Shown here: piece by piece, positions 22,626-34,056 of the stretch
Layout: every line of letters begins with the position of its first letter
Numbering within the stretch: the stretch's first letter is position 1
Program-made: the position numbers and the translations under genes
Assembly: GCA_950295325.1 (NCBI GenBank)
Contig: OX485806.1
Coordinates: 29,204,001 to 29,264,000 of the forward strand
DNA: 60,000 nucleotides
DNA from: Polytrichum commune
Taxonomy: Eukaryota > Streptophyta > Polytrichopsida > Polytrichales > Polytrichaceae
Reading direction: 5' to 3'
The notes under the pieces: model-generated
Seen by the model: only the letters and a program-made list of their open reading frames with translations
What the model was told of the DNA's origin: nothing
The model's database searches: none

Positions 22626-22643
22626 GGGGGGGGGGGGGGGGGG
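22626..22643 (+). repeat. Poly-G tract (18 G)
   Basis: An uninterrupted run of G following a T/C-rich run (22597-22625). It is the longest of several G/C homopolymers in the window. Confidence 0.95.
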
Positions 22644-23089
22644 AAGGCCTCATGCTCATCCCACCCACAAAACTCAATAAATGTTTCCAAATTCTTCTTG
22701 CCAAGAGAGAGAGCCCTTTAAAATCCTTGCTACCCTCGAGGTTTGAGGGTCCAAAGGACTTTAGAGGGATCTCTCTCTCTCTCTCATCATTGAGATGAAG
22801 ATAATATATTAGATATGTAGATTTTATGTGTAAGATGAGCATCCACCATTGGCCCATACAAGATTGGAAGATGTTTATTCAGAGAATCATTATATTCAAT
22901 GATCATGGAAGTTGTTCTTACAATCCTTGCACATGTAAGGTTAATCTCTTGCCATGTGACATGATGTGATGGCATTTATACAAGATTCTCCGATCATTTG
23001 TTACATCATGTCCATTTGCACATCCATGCTTGGCCCTTAGGCTCATAGCAATGTCATCAACTTGTCATTCAACCCAAAGCTCCCATTTT

Positions 23090-23810
23090 TATCAGGATTT
23101 GAAACACGCGTTTAATATGACATGATGTACAAGTCCAAATTGAAGTTCTAACTACTTTCTTCATTATTTTCGGAGCTCATACATGAATATATTAGCTAGT
23201 ATCAAAGTAAAGGTTCTCTTTCTTCTTAAATGATCATACGGGTCCGCCCAATTATATCGACTCGGACTATTGAACCTAGAATAGTTAGCAATTTTTGAAC
23301 ATCTTTGGAGCATGTAGTCCAATCTCTTTTAAACACATATTTTATTTGACTTGCCTTATACTATACCTAGTTGCTCGTTGTTGATTTGTCATGCATCCCA
23401 AAAGCTACAATGTTCGTGTTTAATGGTTGTTGATTCATCGTTCAACCCAAAGTTAGTGTAAGGCAGATGGGTCTTAAATGTTCATCTATATTTTGACTAG
23501 CCCACTCCTCCTAGGATATGATACACAAGATGGTCCAAGATGCACAAGATGGTTAGCAAATCCAAACCAAGGTCATAGCCACTTTCCTCATGATTCTCGG
23601 AGCTCATATGAATACATTATACACTGCCAAAGTGAACATTTTCATGCGCATTAAATGTTCATATAGGTCAACCTCCCCACCCCCTTGTTAACTGGTTGTT
23701 GATTCATTGTTCAACCCAAAGTTAATGTAAGGTAGATGGGTCTTAAATGGTTACTTGTGTTTAGACTAGCCCACTTCTCCTAGGATATGACACACAAGAT
23801 GATGCTAACA
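23090..23810 (-). repeat. Dispersed repeat family G, head-to-tail cluster (copies 4-6, inverted)
   Basis: Three successive partial copies: 23090-23345, 23445-23690 and 23725-23810. Each carries the GATGGGTCTTAAATG start and/or TCCTAGGATATGA. The phrase 'gttcaacccaaagttaatgt' (or a close variant) precedes the second and third. Confidence 0.6.
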
Positions 23811-23819
23811 TTTTTATTT

Positions 23820-24000
23820 TAAGCGCTCAACATGAACACTATCATTGGATTTGAAAGTCTTAATCTACTTCCATGAACAACCAACATGGGATTCCTATGC
23901 ACCATAAAATTTCTTATTTTAAATTCCATATGTAAATTTTATAAGGGTTCAAAGTCTTATTGGTAGATGGTCCAAAACCAACACATGTAGAAACCTACTA
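23820..24000 (+). repeat. Dispersed repeat family H, copy 3
   Basis: It starts TAAGCGCTCAACATGA and includes ATAAGGGTTCAAAGTCTTAT and GATGGTCCAAAACCAACAC. Confidence 0.6.
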
Positions 24001-24396
24001 TGTGGGAGAAACCAAGGTTTGACTAGCCTAAGGAGCTGCTACATAGTTTGGGCATCGAAATTAGTGTGGCCACACTAAATACTAAAATTGGTGTAGGTGG
24101 AACTCCACATGATCCTTTGTAGTGGTCATACTTGACCTTCTCCAAAGACTTGGCAATATATGTAAACGCACGTGAACGTGGTAGTGATTTTTATTTCAAA
24201 TTTTCATGGAGTGACGAAGCCACATATGGACCCTTCATCCACATTTATACACATCCATCCAAAGGGTGACAAAGTCATCCATTTAAAAAATATTTTCGGA
24301 ATTTTTTGGCTATTTCATCCACAAATATCACAAATAGTTTTTTCATTAATATATTTTCCAATTTTAGAATTGCAAATCAACTACGCCTTCACCTCC

Positions 24397-24495
24397 TAGT
24401 GTGAAGTGAACTTGGACGGTCTCCGCCTTTTCGACCAATGAGAGCTCTTACATTGCCATGGTCAAGGGCCTTCAACCTTGTGTGTGAAGTGGCCC
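24397..24495 (-). mobile_element. Solo end of MITE family B (inverted)
   Basis: From TAGTGTGAAGTGAACTTGG to GTGTGTGAAGTGGCCC this is the reverse complement of the first 90 bp of the element at 28187, followed directly by TTA. The rest of the element is missing. Confidence 0.68.
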
Positions 24496-25365
24496 TTAGT
24501 TTACAAATCAATGGCCCATGGGCTCGCCTTTCATGGTCACTCCTCTTGATCGGACATCTATATTTGAATGGTATATGCTAAGGCTTATGATTTTCGCACC
24601 CCAACTCCGATTCTAAACTTGGAATGAGATTTCCGTGACTTACAATTGCTAACCAGTTGAGACAATCCCCAATTGCTAACTGATCCAAGAACCAAATTGT
24701 TTGTGGAGTTGGAAGCACCCACAACAGGGCCACGTGCATTAGAACCAAAGCAGGGGGACATACCATTATTCAACTGCATGGTTGTGTTCCATTCTATACT
24801 TAGCATTGTCTTATCTTCGTGGGAAGAAACTTAGAGATAGGAAGAAACCGATGCCCGAAAGAATAATGGACAATGCCAATATGAATACTAAGGATATTGG
24901 GAATAGTCTTGGTATTCTCAATGCTAGTGTTGTTGTGAATAGTATTTTCAGGGAATAATATTGGGATGAACATTGTTTCCTGTGAATATTATCGAGATGA
25001 ACAATGATTCTTGTGCATAATGCTAGGAGTATAAATCCACCCAAATATCCAAATTTAGCTTGAATGTATGAATTGTAAACAATTTTCGTACTTTGTTTGA
25101 GGGGCCTATGAAATACAATTGGCATATTCTAGGGTCATGGACCGACCCACATGGCTGAATAATGTTATGGACGGTAAACCTCCCCCTACGAGCTTTTAGG
25201 GGAAGGGGTAGCCCTCCACAAAAAATGTCGAGATTTTTTAAACCCGACTGAAAACTATTGCCTATCTTGCTTGACTTCAAAAATATATATTGCCCCTGGA
25301 TTCTTGAAGGCTATTTGTCCACAAATCCCATATTGAGTGCACTTCACCTTTAAGATCCAAATTTC

Positions 25366-25366
25366 A

Positions 25367-25420
<54 letters not shown>
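25366..25420. repeat. Compound (AT)n(GT)n microsatellite
   Basis: Alternating AT followed by about 18 GT units. Confidence 0.95.
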
Positions 25421-25679
25421 ACTTCCACTTAGTAAATTGAAAGTTTCTTGGGATTTCATTCCCAAAGTGAAACCGTCAATAAAGCATATAATTAACTTGG
25501 AAGCCATAAACATTACAAAATCCTCATTAACTTTGAGGTTATAATTTTTGTGACTTACTATTTGAAGGGGTCTATGTCATTCTAAAATGAAACTATCATT
25601 AGTGAGTTGATATAGTATGTATATTTTACAATAGTTTAGATAATGCCTTCTACTTTCACAAGGTATTCATACACGTTCA

Positions 25680-25950
25680 AACTAATTAAGCGTGATTAAA
25701 AGGTAATCAAGCGTGAATAACTGTAATTGAATGTAATTGAGCGCAAGGCCTAGGTTTCTACAAGATTTCATACACATTTGAGCTAAGTAAGCCTGATTAA
25801 ATGCAAGTAAGCACATTAATCCTAATTGAGCGTAATGAAGCCTAAACAAGTGTTATTAAGCACATCGATTCTCATCTCTGAAGTAAACCATAATTAATTT
25901 AAGTAAGCACATTCTAGAATAATTAGGATTAATCAGTTTGGTAAGTGTAA
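25680..25950. repeat. Degenerate short-period repeat (AAGCNTRATTAA-like)
   Basis: Phrases such as TTAAGCGTGATTAAA, TCAAGCGTGAATAA, TGAGCGTAATGAAGC, TTAAGCACATCGATT and GTAAGCACATT recur with irregular spacing of roughly 20-40 bp. Confidence 0.45.
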
Positions 25951-26047
25951 TGTTTATTTAAATAGGCTTAATTAACGTCTCCCAACCAATTGTTAAAAAT
26001 ACAAACTTGTCATTCCAAGTCGTATCACAAACTCAGATAAATTCTAA

Positions 26048-26580
26048 GGGCCGCTTTACACTTAGAGGCCGGGCCAATTCGTTGTGTAAGAGGCTTGAAA
26101 TCCTCATTTGTGATTGGTCAAAAGGCTCAAATCGGCCCCAACCCCTTTACATCTAGAGGCCGGACCGATTTGGTGGTATGATTTTTTAAATTAAAAAATG
26201 TATGTTATGACATGGCCCGAGCTCGTTGAATTGGGTGCACCCAAAATGGAAGGCCAGTTCTTGGCCTAGAGGCCAATGTCATATTCCACTAAAAAAATAT
26301 TCTTAAATAAAGTATAATTTTTTAAAGTGAACTAGATCCATTGGATTATGTGGAATCTAAAGGCTCTATCTTAGATTATGCTACATCCGTTGGATTAGGC
26401 TAATTTTTTTGAATCAGCTTGGCTTCTTGGCCCGAGGGCCTTTACATATGGGAAAATTGGCCCCCGGTATAATCTTATTATAATGTGTAGTAGAGGCCGG
26501 CCTCCAACCCAAAAAAGGCTGAAATTTTGTGCAATCGGCCTCAAGGGAAATTGGCCCGGCCTCTAGGTGTAAAGCGGCCC
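26048..26580. mobile_element. PIF/Harbinger-like MITE (family A), 533 bp, TAA target duplication
   Basis: A 34-bp terminal inverted repeat begins GGGCCGCTTTACAC (left, 26048-26081) and differs at one position from the inverted right end (26547-26580). TAA flanks both sides (26045-26047, 26581-26583). A 3-bp TAA/TTA duplication with termini starting GGG is the hallmark of PIF/Harbinger and Tourist-type MITEs. The interior repeats the AGAGGCCGG phrase several times and has no transposase. Confidence 0.85.
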
Positions 26581-26583
26581 TAA

Positions 26584-27098
26584 GTCCCACTCTAATTTGC
26601 TTTTGCTTCATTTTTGTGACCTCAACATCAATATACTGCCACATTTTCTTGCAGAGTAAATGGTTAGGTAAGAGTTGTCTAAGGGCAGCCATATACAAAG
26701 ACCAAGAGCCATGACCATGAAATTCTAAGGGCCCTTGAAAATTATTCAAAGGTCATACCATGGGAAATTGAAATTCAATTTTGCAATGGATGGGCTCTCA
26801 AGTTTATTGTAAAGTAAAAGTGGACCATGTTGAGGGACCACAACATATGATCAAATTCAAGTATCTATCATGGCAATATAATATTATTAGGAGCCAATGA
26901 CAATTCAATCGATAATAACAATCTCTAGTTTTGCTTTAGAGCCACCTCTTTCTAGTGGGCCTAAGAAAATATTTGGTAGACCATGAAACACTATCCACTT
27001 GTTGTCATGTAGGACGCCTTCATCCATTTGAGTTTCTTTGGTCCCTCGAGTCTTCAAGGTCTAGTGTACAATGGCCCTAAGACTAGATTGGATGTAAG
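26584..27098. other. Gene-free spacer between two MITEs
   Basis: Nothing recognised. Confidence 0.6.
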
Positions 27099-27100
27099 TA

Positions 27101-27506
27101 CTACACTAAATATTGTATTTAGTGTCATACGGTATTCAAAGTCACTGTGGTGATAACTTTTCTAGTGACACTTCTTGTGAATAAGTTTACAAGTATCGTC
27201 ATCCCAACTTACTTCAAGTTCATCCAAATGCCAAATTCTGAAACAAAAGTATGGTATATTTTGCATCCTAACATGTCTCTAATAAAATGTTTTCATGGAT
27301 GATTGATGTTTGAATGAAAAAAACACTTAGTGAGTGATGGTAATTGCAACTTCATAAATCTATAATGTCAAAATCACTTTACTAAGGAATGACAAATAAT
27401 GTGAGGTTGACATTTAGTGTTGGTGACACTATTTGGCGGGCGGTTTACAATTAGTATTGAGAGAGACAAATAGAATTGGTGACACTAAATACAATATTTA
27501 ATGTAG
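27101..27506. mobile_element. MITE family C, copy 1 (406 bp, TA flanks)
   Basis: It begins CTACACTAAATATTGTATTT and ends with its inverted copy, flanked by TA on both sides (27099-27100, 27507-27508). The inverted end is itself nearly palindromic (ACTAAATA...TATTTAGT). Internally it has 'gtgttggtgacactat' near the right end. TA duplication suggests the Tc1-mariner group, but that is inference. Confidence 0.75.
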
Positions 27507-27508
27507 TA

Positions 27509-28183
27509 GTAGCCACCAAATGCTTGCTCAACCAGTCTTTCTTTCATTGGCTTCCTTCAAGATTGATCAAACAAATATTGTGGCTGACTTGGATTTTACA
27601 TTTGATCCCCAACTTCACAAGAAAATGGGCAAGTTTCTAATGTACTTGACTTTGACCTCACTTTTACTCTAATTGACAATTCTCCAAGTTCCATGTGACG
27701 TAAGTTTGTGAGAAAACACATGGCAATCCTAAGATTGTTGTATAAGATGAAAGGATCACGTCATATCAATGTGAAGCTCCTTAATATAGTGCCATAAAGA
27801 AAGAAAGAAAGGCCAATGTTGGGCAATTTGACATGAATTTGAGCCATTTGGCTTTACCTTGTTCAAGAGTAGTATGGTGTTGCCTTTAGATGAGGAAAAA
27901 TCATTATATTAAGAATAATGGGGTGATCTCATATTCGTTAATTTGGGACTTTTTCGGCATTTTGAGACAGTTACAAATATAAGAACATGGATAAAATCAC
28001 ACAAATATTGGAGAATGTTGTAAGATGCAAATACTTTGAAGCGGGTGTTCATATCAAGAACCCAATTAAGAACTCATATCAAGATGGTTTAGGTAGGACG
28101 ACCCAAACATTAGACCATGTTGTTGTGGTCCATATATTAATTTGAGACAAGAGAAAGTCTCAAATGAACGAATATAATGATAC
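27509..28183. other. Gene-free spacer
   Basis: Nothing recognised beyond AT-rich unique-looking sequence. Confidence 0.6.
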
Positions 28184-28186
28184 TAA

Positions 28187-28689
28187 GGGCCATTTCACAC
28201 ACGAGATTGAGAGCCCATGACCATTACACTTCCAAGCACTCTCATTGGTGGAAAAGGTGGAGCTGGTCCAAGTTCGCTTCACACTACGCTCGGGGGACCA
28301 ACGGAGTATGTGAATGAAAGATGGATGTAAAGTCTACATGGATTCTTACATGGCATCGAATGGATCATGTTTCATGCTCACTTGGAATATTTTCAAAAAC
28401 CACCTCTTGGAGGTAGGCCTAACACAAAACCAAGAGCCATGGCACTCCGAACACTCAGAATTGTTGATTTATTCTATTTTATCATGTTTAAGGACCCGCA
28501 TGAATAGAACTTTATTGAAATAGCATTTGGTTGAGGGCCTACCTGGTCACATATGGCTTCACACTACGCTTGAGGGTTTGTGACCATACTACATGATTAT
28601 GGAGGTGTCTTGGGACGGCCTTTGAACACTTTCTTTTGGGCTCTCACAATTTCGTGGTCACGGCTCTTGGCTCGTGTGTGAGGTGGCCC
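28187..28689. mobile_element. PIF/Harbinger-like MITE (family B), 503 bp, TAA target duplication
   Basis: The left end GGGCCATTTCACACACGAG and the inverted right end GGGCCACCTCACACACGAG form an imperfect terminal repeat of about 38 bp. TAA flanks both sides (28184-28186, 28690-28692). Partial copies lie at 13838, 24397 and 33640. The first bases resemble those of family A, so the two may share a transposase source. Confidence 0.83.
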
Positions 28690-28953
28690 TAAGACTGAAT
28701 CTACATTGTTTGAGTTTGCTTACCCTAATTATGCTAACTTGCTAGGTTATTCGTTTCATCATTTAGGGCTTAGCATACTAGAGTGCTAAGAGTACAATGT
28801 TATGTATAGCATATAATTTTTAAACTTTTTATGGGGATGAAGAATCAAGAGCCATTGTAAGAATATCAAATAAACCAATCTCGTACGCATTAAAGTTGAA
28901 TCTAGCTTATATCCAACTTTAACAATTATCCTATATAGGCTAGCTTTGCATGA

Positions 28954-29091
28954 CATAATTCAGATCCATAACAATGTTACGTGGGATTGACAATATTCCA
29001 CATAATGTTTCTCCACATCTAGTTTGAATGTGGGGAATATTCCGTGAAATACTATCAGTCCCACATAACATTGTTATGGATATGAATAATG
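28954..29091. mobile_element. Foldback MITE (family D), copy 1
   Basis: Two arms of about 55 bp around 'tccacatctagtttgaatgtgg' are near-perfect inverted copies (ATAATTCAGATCCATAACAA...TTGTTATGGATATGAATAAT). The whole unit folds into one hairpin. A second copy lies at 45602. Confidence 0.72.
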
Positions 29092-30175
29092 TTATGTGTG
29101 AAGATCACCCCCATTTAGGCAAAGGGTTTAGCATATCCGGGTCCTTGAAATGGTATGTTATTGAGAAAGCCACCAAATATGCGTCAAAGTTGAGTAGCCG
29201 ACAAATGGTTTTGTCTCTTGTTCGCTTTCTCATATTGAGGAGCAAGCCTTGGGAGTTGCCTTTCGGAACTTAATTTGAAGAACTTGTAACTTGTATAGGA
29301 AGACCGGCCGTGTGGTCGGTGAACTTAACACACATGTTTATTTGTGTTTTTTTTAAATGTTTTTATTCTTTTCCTTTTCCTTTAGGCTTTCCTTTTTAGG
29401 AAGGCGTGGGTATATAGGTATTATGTGCAGCTGTGACACGGGACCCCTTGATCTCCTAAAAATGTCCATCACGGCAAGCCTCTCATGGGAAGTAAGTTAG
29501 ACTTGTTCCTAACTAGGAGGTATTACGTTAAAGCTTTCAATGGTAGTATATTGAGGCTAGCGATGAGCTGGAAAGTTCCAACTCATCCATTCATATATCT
29601 CTTCATTCCTTTCAAACATTATGAACTTACTTGGGTTAAGGGCCAGTTAGATTGCAGTGAAGAAGTGCACCGGGCAAAAATTTTAGGGGAATGGAGCAAT
29701 ATGATTGGTTACATAATGGGTTCTTCATTTATTGGGGTTTACGCTAAAGTCAAGAATTCTCCAGTGGTGAACTTCAAGCATGGATGAAAAAATGACATGG
29801 ATGCCAACATGACAACATTTTTTTTGGTAGGGGGGCTCTCTGGAGGTCAAGTTTCTTGGGCAACTTCAAACCCTCAAACAAGAAACTTGACCTTCATAAA
29901 GCTACTGCAATACAATCACGAGTCATTGTACTCCACCTTTAGGGGGGTTCTTTTAAAGCTTCAAGTCCCTGGATCACTCTAAGATGTAATGAAGTGAATT
30001 TGATTTTAAAGTCTGCGAAGCTAAAAGGCTAATGGGACTGAATTTGACAAATTTGATATGAATCAACCACAAACTATTAAGAGTTAGGTTTTCAATATGG
30101 AAAGATCTTACAAGCATGTAAGTTTTAGAAATGTCTTGTGCTCGGGGGGGGGGGGGGGCAGTGTGTTAAAAAGTT
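29092..30175. other. Gene-free stretch with one unassigned open frame
   Basis: The frame at 29485-29787 (100 aa) matches no family I know, and I do not call it a gene. A poly-G run of 15 lies at 30144-30158. Confidence 0.5.
30144..30158 (+). repeat. Poly-G tract (15 G)
   Basis: Uninterrupted G run. Confidence 0.95.
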
Positions 30176-30178
30176 AAG

Positions 30179-30455
30179 GATATAGGTGCGAACAACCACT
30201 ATTTTATAGGGGGGTATTACTTTCAAAAAAATAAAAAAATTTCACATGCTATCATTATGTAAATTTCTACTTTGGGTTAATAGAAAAATGGCTTGCATTA
30301 CTTATAATTCCAAATTACCTATTATTCCATACCCTATAGTACTTTAAAGATGTCCAGTGCCATTTTTGATACCCTATATTATTCTTAAGTCCATTTACAA
30401 TTTTTAGCCCCCATGTTTTTAAAATACCCTATCATTTGTTCGCACGTATATTGCT
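30179..30455. mobile_element. Candidate MITE with inverted ends
   Basis: The left end 'gatataggtgcgaacaa' is followed by 'attttatagggg'. The right end, reversed, reads 'aatatacgtgcgaacaaatgatagggt'. The inner 'accctata' phrase occurs three times. Only one copy is in the window and no target duplication is clear. Confidence 0.4.
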
Positions 30456-30459
30456 ACTC

Positions 30460-31480
30460 CAACCAATGACTACCCCCCCTAGGTCTTGTGTCACTAGAAA
30501 CTTATCCTACACCTACCCTACGTCATTGGAAAATCTTTAACATCGTCACAATGATAGATTTGCCTTGTTCTTTCACTAACACAAGATGATTGCCTAAGAC
30601 TCCTATGCTGGTAGTGAGATGAGAGGTAAGCTCATATGTGACAATTTCCAATTGCCCACTTGCTATAAACTCTTGAAGCAATTTACAACTACAAACATAA
30701 TTACATCAAGAAGGAAAAGCGTGGTGCACTGTTACTCAAATTGGAAAGCTTGTCCCAAGTTGATCTACTAGGCTATAAATCATTGAGGCCTTAAAGTAAC
30801 ACCTTCCTTTTGGCGACACCTATTTTTGCATCCTTTAACAAGTGAGTGCAACGGTGCGCCATCAAGTAAGTCCATTGTTAAAAGCAATTAACCATGTGCG
30901 GCATCAAGTAAAAAATAGCACCACTTTGGCCATTCATAGTAGCCGTGTAAGAAGGATGCAAGAATGCTTGAAGGAGACCACCAACTTTGGCCAATCACAA
31001 TGGCTAATCGGAGATCTATTAGCTCAACGTGGCGGTGTAAGAAGTGATCCACGAAAAATGGGGACAACACCTTCATTAAATAGAAGATTTTCACCCACAA
31101 TGAGGTTAACTTTTGTGGTGATTCTCACCTAGCAATCCAACGTCAATGGACCCCCCCCCCTAGTGGAGAGTAAAAGACTCATTTCTTAAAAAAAAACTTT
31201 GCGAATCTTTGTAGGTTGCATATGAATTCAATATTTGCTGGAAAATAAATAAATTTGTAGCCTCTACGTAGATTTGCCTATCCATGGAATTATTTTGAAA
31301 AATAGTTCCAAAATATATTTACTTGCTTGAAATAGCAAAAGTCTCTTAAAGTGCCGCATTCAGGCCCTAGTACCATAACTTGTTGTGCTGTAATTTGGTC
31401 ATCAACTTGCTTGACTCAAGTTTGCAGTATTGGAAAAATCAATGAGCAGGGAGAACCGACCGCTAGTTACATATGAACCA
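30460..31480. other. Gene-free stretch
   Basis: A CATCAAGTAA phrase is duplicated near 30862 and 30903, and a poly-C of 10 lies at 31151-31160. No gene recognised. Confidence 0.5.
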
Positions 31481-31485
31481 ATTGA

Positions 31486-31640
31486 GGGGCTGACCACACC
31501 AGCCAATTCTGACACCATCCGTCGACATCTCCGACTGTAATAGTGTGAAAAGTGGTGAACCAACATCTATCTCTGAACATAATCCCCAACAATTTCACGA
31601 CTAAAACCAAACGAAAAGTTTGATGTGATCGGGGCGTGAG
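31486..31640 (+). repeat. Dispersed repeat family I, copy 2
   Basis: GGGGCTGACCACACCAGCCA at the start, AACATAATCCCCAACAATTT in the middle and TGATGTGATCGGGGCGTGAG at the end, colinear with copies at 9541 and 45106. Confidence 0.78.
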
Positions 31641-33070
31641 TGTGAAAAACAACCGGTTGTAAGTTGAAGACTTCAAGAAAATTACCCATCCATTGAGAGG
31701 AATTTAGGGCATATATACACCTCAATGCAATGAAAGACGACAACGTGTAAGCGGTTGGACTTGGAAACGACTTGGATTTTGACTGGTTATGCTCATAAAT
31801 CATCTCCCGAGACACTGACAAGAATCAAATATTTTTGCCCGACATCCACCGAAACCGAGGATCCTAATAATAAGAGGACAAGCCGCAAGACTAAGTTCAC
31901 AAGGCGGGTGGTGCTAAGACAAGTCCACCCACCCTCCAACACATATTTTGTTTGTTTTTTTAATGAGGAAATCGTGGAAACCCCATGCGGCATGAGAGGC
32001 GAGGCGGCGTCCGTGATAAGAACACGAATGAGCTCCACAACACTTTTAAGGACTTTTTCTTCACATACCTTTGCCTCATGTGCAAATCTTTCTCCGGCTT
32101 CGATTCGTCGCCCGGCAAACTTCAAGTGATTTCGGGTGGTAATTCGATGACTATGTTACGAGTGTTAGTCTTGTATCGTCTTCTTTTGTTTGATTCCATT
32201 CGGGTATCTAGAATGAGGATTTGCACATCTTTTATGACTTTTGACGGTATGTGTGTTCTCGGTCTCATTCGGGTCTATATACCATGGAGAAAACCATTAT
32301 ACCTAGGCAATGTCGCTCTAGTATCAATATGGTTTATGTCCCCCTTCCCATCTGACTTTAGCTTAACCTAACAGTTCGTTCTGAAACCATGTTATCTAGT
32401 CTTGAGCCTAGTTGGCAAAGGGCGTGGAATGGTTTGAAATTGGAGTTTTAACTTTCAAGCACCGACCCTCGCATTGGTAGCGAGAGATGAGACAAGAATG
32501 TAGACCTTGCAAAGTGTTGTCTCCGGCCCTTGTGATTGGTTGCTTTTAGTCTTAGCTATGAGGGCGCGAGGAGCTCCATTAACAAAAAAACTGATCGCAA
32601 GATATTGATGAGTGGTAAGGCATTTGGGGATGGGACAAAAACTATCCAAACAAGTCAATGCTAGATAGATAAAACAATCAACATGTGTGAAAGCTACTTA
32701 ACTAAAACCTATACTTGAAAATCTCCGGAGCAAGTTCTTGTAGGTGCACTGGGATAGCATGGTGCCTCCTACATAATCGAGAGAGCTTTACCCGACTTTT
32801 AGGAAAGACTTTGGTTATTTGGTAAAGCCATGTGAGGATGGGCCTTTAGAATGGTATTGACCTAAAGGATAACTTGGGGTTAGAAAGATTCTTCCACTTT
32901 GGTAATACACATTTGATGTCCACGGGGAGGTTCTTTGATACTATTATTTATGTCGATTATTGATACCATGCATCCAATTAGATATAGCATACCAACACTA
33001 GTAACTACCTTTAATCGTCCCTTTAAGCAACGTGATGTTTCATAGCACCTACCAAGGGGGACGAGGACAT
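31641..33070. other. Stretch with overlapping open frames on both strands but no recognised gene
   Basis: 31755-32129 (plus) and 32125-31793 (minus) are open on both strands at once, in a CG-richer patch. Neither translation has recognisable motifs. This may be a decayed transposon or a chance effect of composition. Confidence 0.4.
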
Positions 33071-33076
33071 CGCCCC

Positions 33077-33600
33077 ATGGGGTGGACTCTTCATACCATG
33101 TATGAACTAACGTGAGTGTAAGAAGGGGTATTCATTTGAAGCATTAGCGTACACAATAAACATAAGGGAGAGATATTTTATCTCTAGTGTATACTCTCAA
33201 AAAGGGTATTAAGAATTTTGAAGTAAAGGCAGATGTACAATAGGGGGCCCTAAGGTTTAGAGGAAAAGTTGACAATAGATATGTTAGTTTCATCCAATTC
33301 ACATCTTCATCCATTGTTGTCATATGGTAGTAGTCCTCAGAACTAGGATTTATGCATGAATTTTGGACAATTCCAACTGCCAATATGATGTACACTAGAT
33401 CGCAAAAACTACACAAATATGGTGGATGTCGAACATAGAATATAAACATTCAAAGCTTTGGTTGTAATGTTGTTGCCTTTCATGTTGTTTTTTTGATGTT
33501 TTTGTCCCCACAAGTGCACATCCCTTATTATTTTTGGACAAGTGGTTTGTCCAAATATACTTAAATGTCAGTTTCAAGATCCTTGTCCATTCTAGTTGGG
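33077..33600 (+). repeat. Dispersed repeat family J, longest copy
   Basis: Starts GTGGACTCTTCATACCATGT. It includes TTTTGAAGTAAAGGCA, CCTAAGGTTTAGAG and 'catccattgttgtcatatgg', and ends near GTCCATTCTAGTTGGG. A colinear copy is at 46366-46680 and a short one at 9217. Confidence 0.72.
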
Positions 33601-33639
33601 TTTGCATTTGGGTTCTAGGTTTTTACAAACTAGAGGCTC

Positions 33640-34053
33640 TTAAATAGCTCATGGGCTCCCTTGAGGGACTCGCACTACATTTGAGGGACCAACCCAATAA
33701 GGGAATGCAGGATGGATGTAAAGTCTACATGGGTTCCTACTTGGCATCAAATGAATCATGTTTCATGGTCACTTGGAGTATTGTCAAAACCCACCTCACA
33801 AGATACCATGACACTCGAAATCTCACAACCATTGATTTATTATGTCTTATCATGTGTGAGGACCCCGCATTTATAGATTTTCATTGAAATAACATTTGGT
33901 TGAGGGCTCACTCACATATGACTTCACACTACACTTGAGAGCCCGTGACTGCACTACATGATTTTGGAAGTGTCTTGGGATGGCCTTTAGACACTTCTTT
34001 TGGGCTCTCACAATTTCATGGTCACGGCTCCTGGCTTATGTGTGAAGTGGCCC
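33640..34053 (+). mobile_element. MITE family B, copy with degraded left end
   Basis: It matches 28187-28689 from 'ttgagggac' onward (GGATGTAAAGTCTACATGGG, AACATTTGGTTGAGGGC) and ends TGTGTGAAGTGGCCC followed by TAA. The left inverted repeat is no longer recognisable. Confidence 0.7.
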
Positions 34054-34056
34054 TAA

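Larger units (their letters stand above)
24500..26044. other. Gene-free stretch with microsatellite and degenerate repeats
   Basis: No coding sequence is recognised. It holds a TA/TG microsatellite and a degenerate AAGC/ATTAA repeat block, listed separately. 24830-25020 has loosely repeated GAATA/GGGA phrases. Confidence 0.5.

Noticed and set aside
29485-29787. 100-codon frame
   Set aside because: No recognisable domain, no splice partners, lies in repeat-rich spacer.
31755-32129. Open frames on both strands as a gene
   Set aside because: No motif, no exon partners and simultaneous opening on both strands, as expected from composition.
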